Assembly: GCF_000332195.1 (NCBI RefSeq)
Contig: NZ_KB235924.1
Coordinates: forward strand, 39,115 to 103,114
Length of the DNA stretch: 64,000 nt
Direction: 5' to 3'
Source: Pleurocapsa sp. PCC 7319
Lineage (GTDB): Bacteria > Cyanobacteriota > Cyanobacteriia > Cyanobacteriales > Xenococcaceae
Positions within the stretch are counted from its first letter, which is position 1, and each line of letters opens with the position of its first letter. The notes under the pieces are model-generated. The model had not been told where the DNA came from and did no database searches. It was given only the letters and a program-made list of their open reading frames with translations. Both the position numbers and the translations under genes were made by a program. Positions 1-10,500 of this stretch are shown here, in pieces.

Positions 1-1184
1 GTGGGTTTCGGATCTGGTTCAACACTCAAGGTCACATTGAAGAGATCGCCATTACGGATATTTTCCACAATATCGTCCCAGGTCATCGCTTCAGATAAAG
101 GCAGACCTCCTTCTGTATAGTAGATTCCCACCTCCTCTGGTCTGTTGAGATTGTACGGTACAACAGAAGCGTAAACTCCTGCGGTACCACGCTCGTCAAG
201 AAGTTGGTCATAGGTATACTCAAATTGAACTTGGGCTGTTCCGTCAGGATTACCTTCAAAGATGGGAGAGCCTATTGCTTGAGATGTGGGCAATAGAAGT
301 GCCGTGTCCAAGACCCCATCGCCATTGACATCAGTAGGAGAACTATCTGTTGGCGGTTCCTCAAAAATATCAAATTCACTACCGATAAGATCCCCTGTTG
401 CACCGTCATACCAGATGTTGGTTTCTGCGGTGCCAAATTCACCGACGATCCAGACCTGCCACTTAGCATCTTCAACAGTAATTGGTTGTTGGTTGAAAGG
501 AGTTGAAACATCCTCTGGACGGGTAAAAGTCTCTCGGTAAGGCAAACCATCTATATCCAAATCCAGAGTCACTTTATTCTCTGACTTGGAGTAAGTTAGT
601 ATTGTTTCCGCAGAACCCGTTTGCATCTCTGGTGTAATAATCTGTAGTTCATCGAGGATTTCTAGAGAGGAATTCATTGGTAAACGAATCCGTCCTTCCT
701 CTTCTGGTAAAAAGAAGGTTGCTAGATGGGTAAAAGTTTCAGAAAGGCTTAGATCGCTCAATTCTGGACTAAAAGAGCGATATTCTTCTAGGTCAACGAA
801 GGAGGAAAACTGGAGTCCGGCATTTAGACCAATATCTTGGAGATGGAGTAAAGCTTCGGAATTACTGAGGTCAGACAGTTCTGGGTTGACTTCCTTATAT
901 AATTCCAAGTCTATAAACTGGGAAAATGTTTGACCTGCTTCGATACCCTTCTCCAGCAGTTGTTCTAGGGCTTGGTCATTGGTTAATTCGGATAGTTCTG
1001 GGTTGGCAACCCTTTTATAGTAGTCCAGGTCGATCAGGGGTGTAAATCGCAGTCCTTGTTCTAGACCCACTGCTTGAAAGTGTTCCAGTCCACTAGCAAA
1101 TTCTCCGTTGGCAACTGCGGTTGCTGCCTCTGGGTTAACTTCTAAATAATAGCTTTCGTTAAAGACTTGTTCTAGTGATAACAT
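1..1184 (-). CDS. RTX-family calcium-binding repeat protein, paralog A (C-terminus beyond window)
   Basis: About 394 codons are visible, reading from an ATG at 1184 and still open at the window edge, so the C-terminus is missing. The N-terminal half carries about four copies of a roughly 34-residue repeat of the type F-x-D-L-E-x-Y-x-x-x-N-P-E-L-S-D...EALxHL..G, for example DLELYKEVNPELSDLS. A middle domain follows with the acidic motif DVNGDGV, resembling a calcium loop. It is closely similar along its whole visible length to the next gene (1266-3407), with the same start context (ATG TTA TCA), so the pair is a tandem duplication. By analogy the missing part should hold GGxGxDxx calcium-binding nonapeptides. 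Such proteins are usually secreted or surface-associated. No classical signal peptide is visible. The family call is firm through the paralog; the function is unknown. Confidence 0.8.
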   Translation of the reverse strand, partial: MLSLEQVFNESYYLEVNPEAATAVANGEFASGLEHFQAVGLEQGLRFTPLIDLDYYKRVANPELSELTNDQALEQLLEKGIEAGQTFSQFIDLELYKEVNPELSDLSNSEALLHLQDIGLNAGLQFSSFVDLEEYRSFSPELSDLSLSETFTHLATFFLPEEEGRIRLPMNSSLEILDELQIITPEMQTGSAETILTYSKSENKVTLDLDIDGLPYRETFTRPEDVSTPFNQQPITVEDAKWQVWIVGEFGTAETNIWYDGATGDLIGSEFDIFEEPPTDSSPTDVNGDGVLDTALLLPTSQAIGSPIFEGNPDGTAQVQFEYTYDQLLDERGTAGVYASVVPYNLNRPEEVGIYYTEGGLPLSEAMTWDDIVENIRNGDLFNVTLSVEPDPKP

Positions 1185-1265
1185 AATTACCTTTTCTTGA
1201 ATAACAGAATTACTTTGACCCTTGGCTCACCATTGATTTAAGGGTTATGACAATAAATTTTTTGT

Positions 1266-3407
1266 TTAGGCGAAGACAAAAGTACCGTTAGCTTGCAAGT
1301 CACTCACTTGAGTATTGAGTATTACTGCGAGGTCAAAATTAGACAAAGCAATCACCGCGTCATCCCCGACTTGACTAAACTCAAGCTCATCAACAGATGC
1401 TGTTCCTAAACCAGCAACACCAATGACATCTTCATCTATTGCAAAATCGGTAATGGTATTAGCAGCAGTGAGAAGTTCGCCATTCGCAATCCAGAAGGCA
1501 TCTGCTCCTCCACCCCCTGTAAGAAAATTGTCCCCTCCGTCGTTGATAAAGAAGGCATCATCACCATCCCCTCCCAGAAAGCGATCGCTATTACTAGCAA
1601 AGAAGGTATCGTTTCCATCTTCTCCATAAAGCCGATTATCACCAGTGCCCAGACTACTATCGAGAATGTCATCCCCATCCCCGCCAAAAAGGTGATCGCC
1701 TATTCCAGCTAGGAGTTCATCATCACCATCATTGCCGTAGAGACGATTATGACCCAAGCCAGCAGAGGCATCAAGGAAGTCATTATCTGGACCGCCATTA
1801 ACATGATCGCGCCGTCCAGCGATAACTTCATCATTGTCTGTACCGCTGAAGATGCGATTGCGCCCTGCGGTGGCAGGAAATAGGGGCGCACGGGCTTGGC
1901 TAGCATCTATAAAATCTACACCTGCACCAGCAAAAACTGTATCTCGATTGCCGTCGAACTCATCACTAGGGTCAGCCGCATCGAAGACATCATCCTCCAA
2001 AGTTCCGAAAACTTGTTCAGTCTCTCCTTCTATTGCTATTGCTCCTGCTGGGAATGGAGGGTTTTGGTGAATTTGTAGATCTGAAGGGGTTTGAGGTCTG
2101 TAGATGCCGGCTCCGATATCAGCAAGTACACCTTCTGGAGTGAGGAACGGATAAAAAGCATCCCAGGCGATCATTGTATTATCGCGGGAGTCTAAAAACC
2201 CAGGTTTTGGATCCGGCTCTAGACTGAATGCTAGATTCATGCCGCCAGTATCGAATCCCACCTCGTCATTGCGTATGCTCTCCAAAATCTCATCAAAGCT
2301 CATTGCTTCAGATACTGGAACATTGCCCTGAGTATAGTAGAGACCGAATTCTTCTGGTCTGTCTAGATTATACGGCAATCCAGTAACGTAAGCTCCTCCA
2401 GTACCTCGATCATCAAGGATCTGATCGTAGTCATAAGTAAACTCTATCTGAAGTGTTCCGTCTAGATTACCTTCAAAAATCGGCGTTCCAACCATTTGAG
2501 CCGTCTGAGTACTTAAAAACGGGATGTCCTCAACTCCATCACCATTTACATCTACAGGATTGTTAGGGTCAGGTTGCTCCTCAGGCAGATCAAACTCACT
2601 AGCAATGAGATCTTTAGTTACTCCGTCATACCAAAAATAAGTCTCTTGGTCGAACCAGTTGCCGATAAACCACATTTGCCATTTGCCGTCTTCTACGGAA
2701 ACTGGTTGCTGGTTAAAAGGTGTGGAAACATCGTCAGGACGGGTAATATCAAGCTGGTAAGGCAGTCCTTCAACATCAACTGCCAAAGTGATTGTGTTAG
2801 CTGACTTGGAGTAAGTAATTGTCGCCTCTGCTGAACCCGCCAGCATCTCGGGAGTAACAATGTCAACTTCGCCAGGAATCGAAAGACGTCCTGCTTCTAA
2901 CGGGAAACGAATCCTCCCTTCATTTTCAGGCGCTCCAAAGGTGGAGAGATCGGAAAAGGCATCGGAGAGGCTTTGGGTCGATAGCTCTGGATTGAAAGAT
3001 CGATATTCTTCAAGATCGACAAACTGAGAGAATTGCAGTCCAGCTTCCAGACCAGTGTTTTGCAGGTGAAGCAAAGCTTCGGAATTGCTGAGGTCAGATA
3101 GATCTGGGTTCGCTTCTTTATAGAACTCTAAATCGACAAACTGGGAGAAAATACGACCGTCTTCAATTCCCTGGTTCAAAAGATGATCCAAAGCTTGACG
3201 ACTGGTAAAATCCGATAGCTCTGGGTTAGCAGCTATTTTATAGTAGTCTAAGTTGATCAAAGGTGAAAACCTTAGCCCTTCATCGATACCTACTGCCTGA
3301 AAATGTTCTAAACCATTAGCAAATTCTCCATTTTCTATGGCTTCAGCTGCTTCTGAATTAGTTTCTAAGTAATAGCTTTCATTGAAAACTTCATTGACTG
3401 ATAACAC
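1266..3407 (-). CDS. RTX-family calcium-binding repeat protein, paralog B
   Basis: 713 residues from a GTG start at 3407, preceded by a good Shine-Dalgarno (AGGAAGG). Residues about 1-160 hold four repeats of about 34 residues (FVDLEFYKEANPDLSDLS type). Residues about 190-420 form an unassigned middle domain with a DVNGDGVED calcium-loop-like motif. Residues about 470-650 hold degenerate hemolysin-type (RTX) repeats such as LFGGDGDDILD and FLGGDGDDAF, interspersed with an H/N-R-L-Y-G variant. RTX repeats bind calcium and fold after type I or similar secretion, so an extracellular location is inferred. No protease or lipase motif is visible, so this is more likely a structural or adhesive surface protein than an enzyme. 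It is the tandem partner of the upstream-truncated paralog. The RTX call is certain; the biological role is not known. Confidence 0.85.
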   Translation of the reverse strand: MLSVNEVFNESYYLETNSEAAEAIENGEFANGLEHFQAVGIDEGLRFSPLINLDYYKIAANPELSDFTSRQALDHLLNQGIEDGRIFSQFVDLEFYKEANPDLSDLSNSEALLHLQNTGLEAGLQFSQFVDLEEYRSFNPELSTQSLSDAFSDLSTFGAPENEGRIRFPLEAGRLSIPGEVDIVTPEMLAGSAEATITYSKSANTITLAVDVEGLPYQLDITRPDDVSTPFNQQPVSVEDGKWQMWFIGNWFDQETYFWYDGVTKDLIASEFDLPEEQPDPNNPVDVNGDGVEDIPFLSTQTAQMVGTPIFEGNLDGTLQIEFTYDYDQILDDRGTGGAYVTGLPYNLDRPEEFGLYYTQGNVPVSEAMSFDEILESIRNDEVGFDTGGMNLAFSLEPDPKPGFLDSRDNTMIAWDAFYPFLTPEGVLADIGAGIYRPQTPSDLQIHQNPPFPAGAIAIEGETEQVFGTLEDDVFDAADPSDEFDGNRDTVFAGAGVDFIDASQARAPLFPATAGRNRIFSGTDNDEVIAGRRDHVNGGPDNDFLDASAGLGHNRLYGNDGDDELLAGIGDHLFGGDGDDILDSSLGTGDNRLYGEDGNDTFFASNSDRFLGGDGDDAFFINDGGDNFLTGGGGADAFWIANGELLTAANTITDFAIDEDVIGVAGLGTASVDELEFSQVGDDAVIALSNFDLAVILNTQVSDLQANGTFVFA

Positions 3408-3548
3408 AAATAAACCTTCCTTTAGTTACAAAAATTTTCTTACTGAGTCTGATGAAACTCATGTGATAGTTCTTCGGCTCTACTGGCAACAATTAATAAC
3501 TTGAAAGTTTGGTGTCATTTCCGAAAATTTAAGCTGCCGTTTTTGTGT

Positions 3549-4529
3549 TTAGGAATAACTATTAACGGCGATCGCCTCAGAGTTTGCCATCAGAACTTTG
3601 ATTTCAACCCATTCACTGACAAATTGTTCTTGTATTGCTGGTTTTTGTCGAATGCGTAATAGGTAAAAGCCAGCAGTTTCTAACGGATTTGTGACATGAT
3701 TCGTTTCCTTAATTTGATAAAATGAACTAGCAAAACTGGCGCGATCATACATAGTGATATAGACTTCATAATTCTGAAAAATGATGGGGTTTAAAGTCAG
3801 TTTTAGCGATTCTTGTTTTTCCAGTAAGCCATAGTAATAAACAAGTGCTGGATCGCCTACGGGTAAAAATTCTTTTTTGATCAATGATTCCGGTAGCCAT
3901 TTCCGCAAGCGAAACATCGGAAATAGATAGTAATGAAGACAGAAATAGAACCAATTTTCTTGTTTTCTTAATTCGTAATAGAAATTGTTAATATCTTCAG
4001 GAATAGTTTTAGAATGAACAATTTCCACACCGTCTACTTTGACAGCAGGCAGTTTAACTTGCTCCTGCCAGTTGTAGTATCTCAAGCCGAGAAGATATTT
4101 TCCCGATGGTAACTCTATTGACTCCCATTGATTGTCATATTTTGAATCTCCATAACCGAGCCGAATAACAGTTTGGTAATCGGGAAATTTATAAACCACG
4201 ATTGTCCAGGATTTTGCTGATTTTTCTGCGGCTTCGACCAATAAATCCAGGGATTTGTTGACTTTAAATGGTCCTACTGTGGCAATAATGGCATGAGTAT
4301 TTAGACGAGGACCAAATGTCATCCAAAACGGCAACGTAATGGGAGTTTTTAAGATGTCTTTAGATAAGGGAAGCCACTTAAGGTTTTGTTGGTCGCTTCT
4401 GGATAAGCGGAAATTATATAAATTTCTGATCGCGAATTTCATCAACTTAAAGAAAACAAAAGAGAAGAGAGCGAGGGGAATTTCCCACAGCAATTCTGCA
4501 TTAGCAAAAATGCGATTAAATCTAATCAT
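3549..4529 (-). CDS. membrane-anchored protein of unknown function downstream of the PKS genes
   Basis: 326 residues from an ATG at 4529, only 39 bp after the stop of the terminal PKS gene and on the same strand, so probably co-transcribed with it. The N-terminus has one hydrophobic segment (residues about 15-35, IPLALFSFVFFKLM), suggesting a membrane anchor. The rest is soluble, rich in aromatic residues, with no nucleotide-binding or catalytic motif that I can recognise. There is a repeated W/Y-rich beta-like pattern (for example PSGKYLLGLRYYNWQEQ). It resembles a conserved cyanobacterial DUF, possibly DUF6208, but I cannot confirm that. Its position suggests a role in handling, export or membrane placement of the olefinic product, which is inference only. 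It could equally be an unrelated downstream gene. Confidence 0.7.
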   Translation of the reverse strand: MIRFNRIFANAELLWEIPLALFSFVFFKLMKFAIRNLYNFRLSRSDQQNLKWLPLSKDILKTPITLPFWMTFGPRLNTHAIIATVGPFKVNKSLDLLVEAAEKSAKSWTIVVYKFPDYQTVIRLGYGDSKYDNQWESIELPSGKYLLGLRYYNWQEQVKLPAVKVDGVEIVHSKTIPEDINNFYYELRKQENWFYFCLHYYLFPMFRLRKWLPESLIKKEFLPVGDPALVYYYGLLEKQESLKLTLNPIIFQNYEVYITMYDRASFASSFYQIKETNHVTNPLETAGFYLLRIRQKPAIQEQFVSEWVEIKVLMANSEAIAVNSYS

Positions 4530-4568
4530 GACTAGAACCTCGTTATTACTTATACTTAATTAGCTTGA

Positions 4569-7500
4569 TTAATTAGTAGTCAACGACTGCTGACTGATGG
4601 TTGAATTCGAGTCCATTGCTTTAGTAATAACTGCTGCTAAAGCATCAGGATGATCGATATGTAGGTTATGTCCTCCCGACATAACTATTCTTTGAGCTGT
4701 GGGCATTGCTGCCGTCAGTTCTGATAAATCGTACTGCCGATTAAAATTACTGCGATCGCCATAAACTAAAGTAATAGGTACTCTAATTTGCGATAGCAAC
4801 TCCAGATATTGAACAGGGGTTAATGGAAACCCACAAGAATTCATGAGAGTGCGAGTACGCAATAAAGGATCCCATCGCCAACGCACTCCATCACCAAAAG
4901 GTTCAGTAATACGTTGAGCAAGTTGTAGGGATAATGCTGCTGACATAGTAGGAGCAGCTGTTCTTAGTCTGCTAGCAGCAGTAGCAACATCGGGGAATAT
5001 TGGATGTTTGGGAGCAGAAGCTAGATAATCTAAGTGAGTAGTTAGTTGCTTTACAATCTCTTGGTCTTTAGGACTAGAAGGTAACACCGTCTCTACTAAA
5101 ACTAAAGAATTTATTTTGGGCGATCGCGTACTAGCTAACATGGCTGCTACAATTGAACCCAGAGAATGACCAACTAAGGTAAAGGGTCTATCGCTACGTT
5201 TTCTAGCTAAGAGATCGATATCTGCTAAGAGATCGATGAAAGATACATTTCCTCCCTCTAAATGATCGGAGCGTCCGTGTCCTCTGAGATCGGGAGCAAC
5301 TACCCAATAACCCATTTTTACCAGAGGTAGGGCAACTTCTGACCAAACTGCACCTTGTTCGAGAATGCCATGAAGCAAGAGTACTAATGGTTTATCTTTG
5401 TCACCCCATTCACAGATACAAAGACGATGACCTCGAATATCTACAAACGACTCCCGCATTGCTAAGAACTCAGAGCAGGATGTATCTAGTGAAGTTTTAT
5501 TTTCTTCTAATACTAGGTTGAGCTTTGATTGCACCTGAGTATTATCGACTGCTGGCAATTCATATTGGAGTTGTTTTGCAATCTCGATGGTAGATTCTTG
5601 TAAAGGATAGGGTAACTGAATTGTCTTCCAAGTTTCTGCTAGTTTATGATCGAGTTGATTGTGTTTAGTAAAATTTGGATCGCCAATAGGCATAGATTTG
5701 GCGTGAATCCCATCAGTCATCCGTTTACCTTCATATGGCTGCATCAAGTTTTCTTCAAAAGGAATCTGGAGAAACTTACATAAACCCTCCATAACCATTT
5801 GCGGTTGTTGTACCAATTCTTCATAATGCACTTGGTGATAATGGTTTGGCTCTACTGAGTGCTGGAAAAAATCGAGAATATTGTGATTGTTAGTTGCCCA
5901 AATCTTCTCTGCTACCTGATGAGGATGAGAATTTTGAGAATCGATTAGTTTATCCATCCGCATCCGCGCAAAAGATTCGACCGCAGCATAGGGATGGCGA
6001 GTAAGATAAATATATTTTGCTCCCTCAAACATTTGTTCTGCCCTGGCTAAAGTCTCTCGACTCATCCCATAAGTAGGGGATTTATCTACTAGTTGACGAT
6101 TGCCTGCTAATTGCTGGAGAACTTGGTAAACCTGCTGAATAGAATAATTCTGGGATACCATTTCATCGAGAATAGCTTGACTGGCTGAGGAATCTATCTC
6201 CATAATTTCCATCAAGGCTCGTTGTAATCCTTCGCCAAAATAGGAAAGAGCTAGTTCTTCCTGACGCTCCGTCATGTTATTAAATGGTAGTAAATGTAAT
6301 TCTGGAGGAGAAAATAATTCAGAATGACCAGCCAACATAACTCGTAACAGAGTTGAACCTGAGCGAGGACTAGAAAGAATAAAAACAGGAGGCTTACTAT
6401 TAGGTTGTTGAGGAAGATTATGAACAACGGCTTTAAAATTAGCAAGGGCTTGTTCTGGAGAAATAGTATCTAGTTCTGGCTTAATTAATAAATCACCATG
6501 GATCTGCTCAAACTCTGATAAAAGATATGGAGCTAAAATTTTAATTCGGGGACGTTCATAGAATTCGCGAGGATATAACATTAATTGGAGATGCTCTTGG
6601 AATTGATTAATAGCCTCCATAACCATTAAGGAATCCATACCGCGATCAATTAAATTATCTTCTGTGGATAATTCTTTGGCATCTAATTGTAATACTTGGG
6701 CAATTTGCTCTTGTAAATAGGCAACTAAAATTGATTCTCGCTCTTGAGAAGATACATTCAGTAATACTTGGAATATTTTGGTTTCTGATGTTTCTGATTC
6801 ACCTTTTTCGGTTGATTGTTTAACCTCACCCGCTATTGATTTAAGATAAGCTGGTAGAGCGGTTTTGGGAAATTGTTTGAGCCAGTTTGTCCAATCAAGG
6901 GAAAATATACCAACTTGAGTCATATTTTGACCTAAAACTTGCTCTAAAGCCTGTAGAGAGTATGCTGGCTTCATTAATTCTAATCCTTTAGCTCTCATTC
7001 GAGATCGATCGCGGTCATCCATTCTCGCGGTCATACCTACTTCCCCCCAAGGACCCCAGTTAATAGTGGTACTTGGTAATCCTTGTTGCTGACGATAGAA
7101 AGAGAGAGCATCCAGGAAGGCATTAGCAGCGGCATAATTTCCTTGTCCTGGTGAACCCAAAAAAGAAGTAGCCGAAGAAAAGAGAACAAAGAAATCCAAA
7201 GACAAATCCTGAGTCAAACTATGTAAGTACCAAGCTCCTTTTACTTTGGGAGCCATCACCTCAGTAAAACACTGCCAATTTTGACTGACTAAAACACCAT
7301 CCCGCAGCACTCCCGCAGTATGGATGATACCCCGGAGTGGCGGTAGATTAGTTTTGATTTTTGCTAGTACTCTGAGTAAATCATCTTCACTAGATGTATC
7401 AGCTTGAGCCAAACTAACCTCAGCTCCCTGCTCTTCTAGTTGAGCCAAGACTTGCTGCTGCTCAGAATTAGGCTGACGACGAGCCAACAAAACCAAAGAT

Positions 7501-10500
7501 TTTGCTCCCAAATCTACCAAGTATTGAGCAACTTTAAGACCCAAAGCTCCAAAACCACCAGTAACTAAGTAAGTACCATTTTCTTGTAAAGATAAACCAG
7601 AGAAGTTAGCTGATTTTTTTTGTCTGACTAAACGACGGACATAACGCTGACTATCTCGAAAAGCCAGATTATCCTCTCCCTCAGAATCTTTAATTTCTCT
7701 GACTATAGAAGTAACACTAATAGTACTATTTTGAGAGTCTAAATCCAATAATCCTCCCCAAAATTCTGGATGCTCATCAGCGATAACTTTACCCAGACCC
7801 CACAAAGAAGATTGAGCTATAGCTGGAGACTCAGAGCCTACTACCGTTGCCTTTTGCGTTACCAACCACAACTTAGGCAAATTTACTCTCTGGTACTTAG
7901 CCAAAGCCTGAACTAGATAGAGAGTACTACCACAACTATGTAACTGAGCGGATTCTAAACTAGAAATATTTAACTCTGCCGATGTCGGTATATCTAAACT
8001 CCAGAGATGAATTATTCTAGTCAAAGTTAAATCACTAAATTCTGCTAAAAGATGCTCAAACTGTTCAGGCTGAGCAGGATTTAGCTGCCAAACTCCTGCC
8101 GACACTTTGTCATAAGTTTGAGCGGCATAAGCCAAAATACAAGCTTGCCCTCGTTGCTCCAGCCGTTCTGCCATAGCTTGACCAACACCAGTGCGATCGC
8201 TCATGATTAACCAAGTACCTGTCTGATCACTTTCTGGTTGATTCTGCTCTAGTCGGGGTTGAGGTTGCCAAGCCAATTCATAAAACCAATCTTGGACAGC
8301 AGCTACTCTTACTTGTTGTTGGTGCTGTTGGGCTAAAATTTGGAGTATTTTTGGCAATAACTCTACTTCGGAAGCGGAGAAATTAGTTTTATTTACCAAC
8401 TGGTGCGCTAAATTATCCGTATCTCCTTGCTGGAGTAGATTCACAATCGCAGTACCATGATTTTCCTGGTTAATTTTCGCTTGGGGTTTGCTTTGCTCAA
8501 ACCAGTAAGACTGACGTTGGAAAGGATAAGTAGGTAGCTCGATCTTATGACGATCATAATCGCGATCAAACCCCGCCCAATCTATAGATATTCCCTGAAT
8601 GTATAGTTGTGCTAAGCTCTGGAGCATTTGTTGCCAATCATCTTGTCCGGGACGGAGACTAGGCAACCAAGTACCTTCTCCTGGTAAGCAACTACGTCCC
8701 ATTCCCAGTAAAGTAGGTTTAGCTCCAATCTCGATAAATAGCTTATAACCCTGATCGTGCAATGTTTGCATTCCTACAGCAAATTTAACTGGCTCCAGGA
8801 TATGACGACACCAATATTCTGAGGTAGCTATGTCTTTCGTGCCTATTGATCCCGTGACATTAGCTATGAGATCCATCTGGGGTAGTTTATAGTTAATCTC
8901 TGCAGCTACTTGACGAAAATCTGCCAACATCGGCTGCATCAAAGAAGAGTGGAAAGCATGAGAAACTTTAAGGGCTTTACTCTCAATTTCCGCTACAGTT
9001 AAACTTGCTAAAATCTGCTCCATAACCTCAGCTTGACCAGAAATAACAATATTTTCCGGAGCATTAATCCCTGCAATTGTGACTTGACCTTCATACCCTT
9101 GAATAACTTCTTTGACCTTACTTTCAGAAGCAAAGACAGCCACCATTTTTCCCGAAGGAGGTAAAGCTTGCATCAAACGTCCTCGTTGAGCAATCAACTT
9201 CAGACCATCTTCTAGGGTAAATACACCAGCAATTGTAGCTGCTACATATTCCCCGACACTATGACCCATGACAATATCAGGTTGAATGCCCCAAGATTGC
9301 CATAATTGTGCCAAAGCGTATTCCACCGCAAAGATAGCAGGTTGAGTGTACCGAGTTTGATTGATCACCGAAGATCGATCCTCCTCAGAAGGATAGAGTA
9401 TCTCTAGTAAAGGTATATCCAAATAAGACTTTAAAATTTCTCCACAGCGATCAATGGTCTTTTTAAAAGTAGGCTGAGTTTGGTAAAGTTGATCTCCCAT
9501 TCCTGGATATTGAGAACCTTGACCAGTAAATAGGAAGGCTATTTTTTGATTTTGTCCCTTATTTACTTTTCTCTGATACAAACCAGTAGTTGTCTTACCT
9601 GAAGCATAACTAACAAGTTTTTTCTCTATTTGCTCCACCGAATTACCGATCACACTAAGACGATGCTCAAAATGCGATCGCCCTGTATTAGCCGTAAAAC
9701 AAATATTTTCTGGGGACTTATCTTGGTTTTTAGCTAGGAAGCTACTGTATCGCTGGGTTAACTCCATCAAAGCTGCCTCATTTTTGGCAGATAGGGTTAA
9801 TAGGTGTAATGGGCGATTTGGTGCAGATAGACAATTGTCAGTCAAGGAGGATTTCGCAATCGTGGAGCTTGATTCTTCTACAATAATGTGTGCATTAGTG
9901 CCACTCATGCCAAAAGAACTAACACCAGCCAGACGGCGTTCTCCTTGAGACAAAGCCCAAGGAATTAAGTGATGAGGAATATTAAAAGAGAGATTTTGCC
10001 AGTCAATTACGGGATTAAGTTGAGCTATAGGCTGCTGAGGGGGTATTTGCCCTTTTTGCATTGCCAAGACCACCTTAATTAAACTGGCCATTCCTGCGGC
10101 TGCTTCTAGATGACCAATATTAGCTTTAACCGAACCTAAAGTGACCTCTTGTCCCTTACTTAATACTGCTCCCAAAGCTTCAACTTCGATGGGATCTCCC
10201 AAAGCAGTACCCGTTCCATGAACTTCTACATAACTAATTTCTTTAGGCTGGACTTTTCCATTGGCCAAAGCAGAGCGAATTAACTGTTGCTGTGCCAATC
10301 CATTCGGAACAGTCAGCCCACTACTGGAACCATCATGATTAATAGCTACTCCTCGAATCTGGGCTAAAATGCGATCGCCATCCACAATAGCATCCTGAAG
10401 ACGTTTGAGGATAACCACACCGCAACCTTCTCCTCTTCCATAACCATCGGCATTGGCTGCAAAGGTTTTACAACGACCATCGGCAGCCAATGCCCGCATC

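Noticed and set aside
4339..4563. 74-codon plus-strand reading frame over the start of the 326-residue gene
   Set aside because: Shadow of the opposite-strand gene; no independent evidence.
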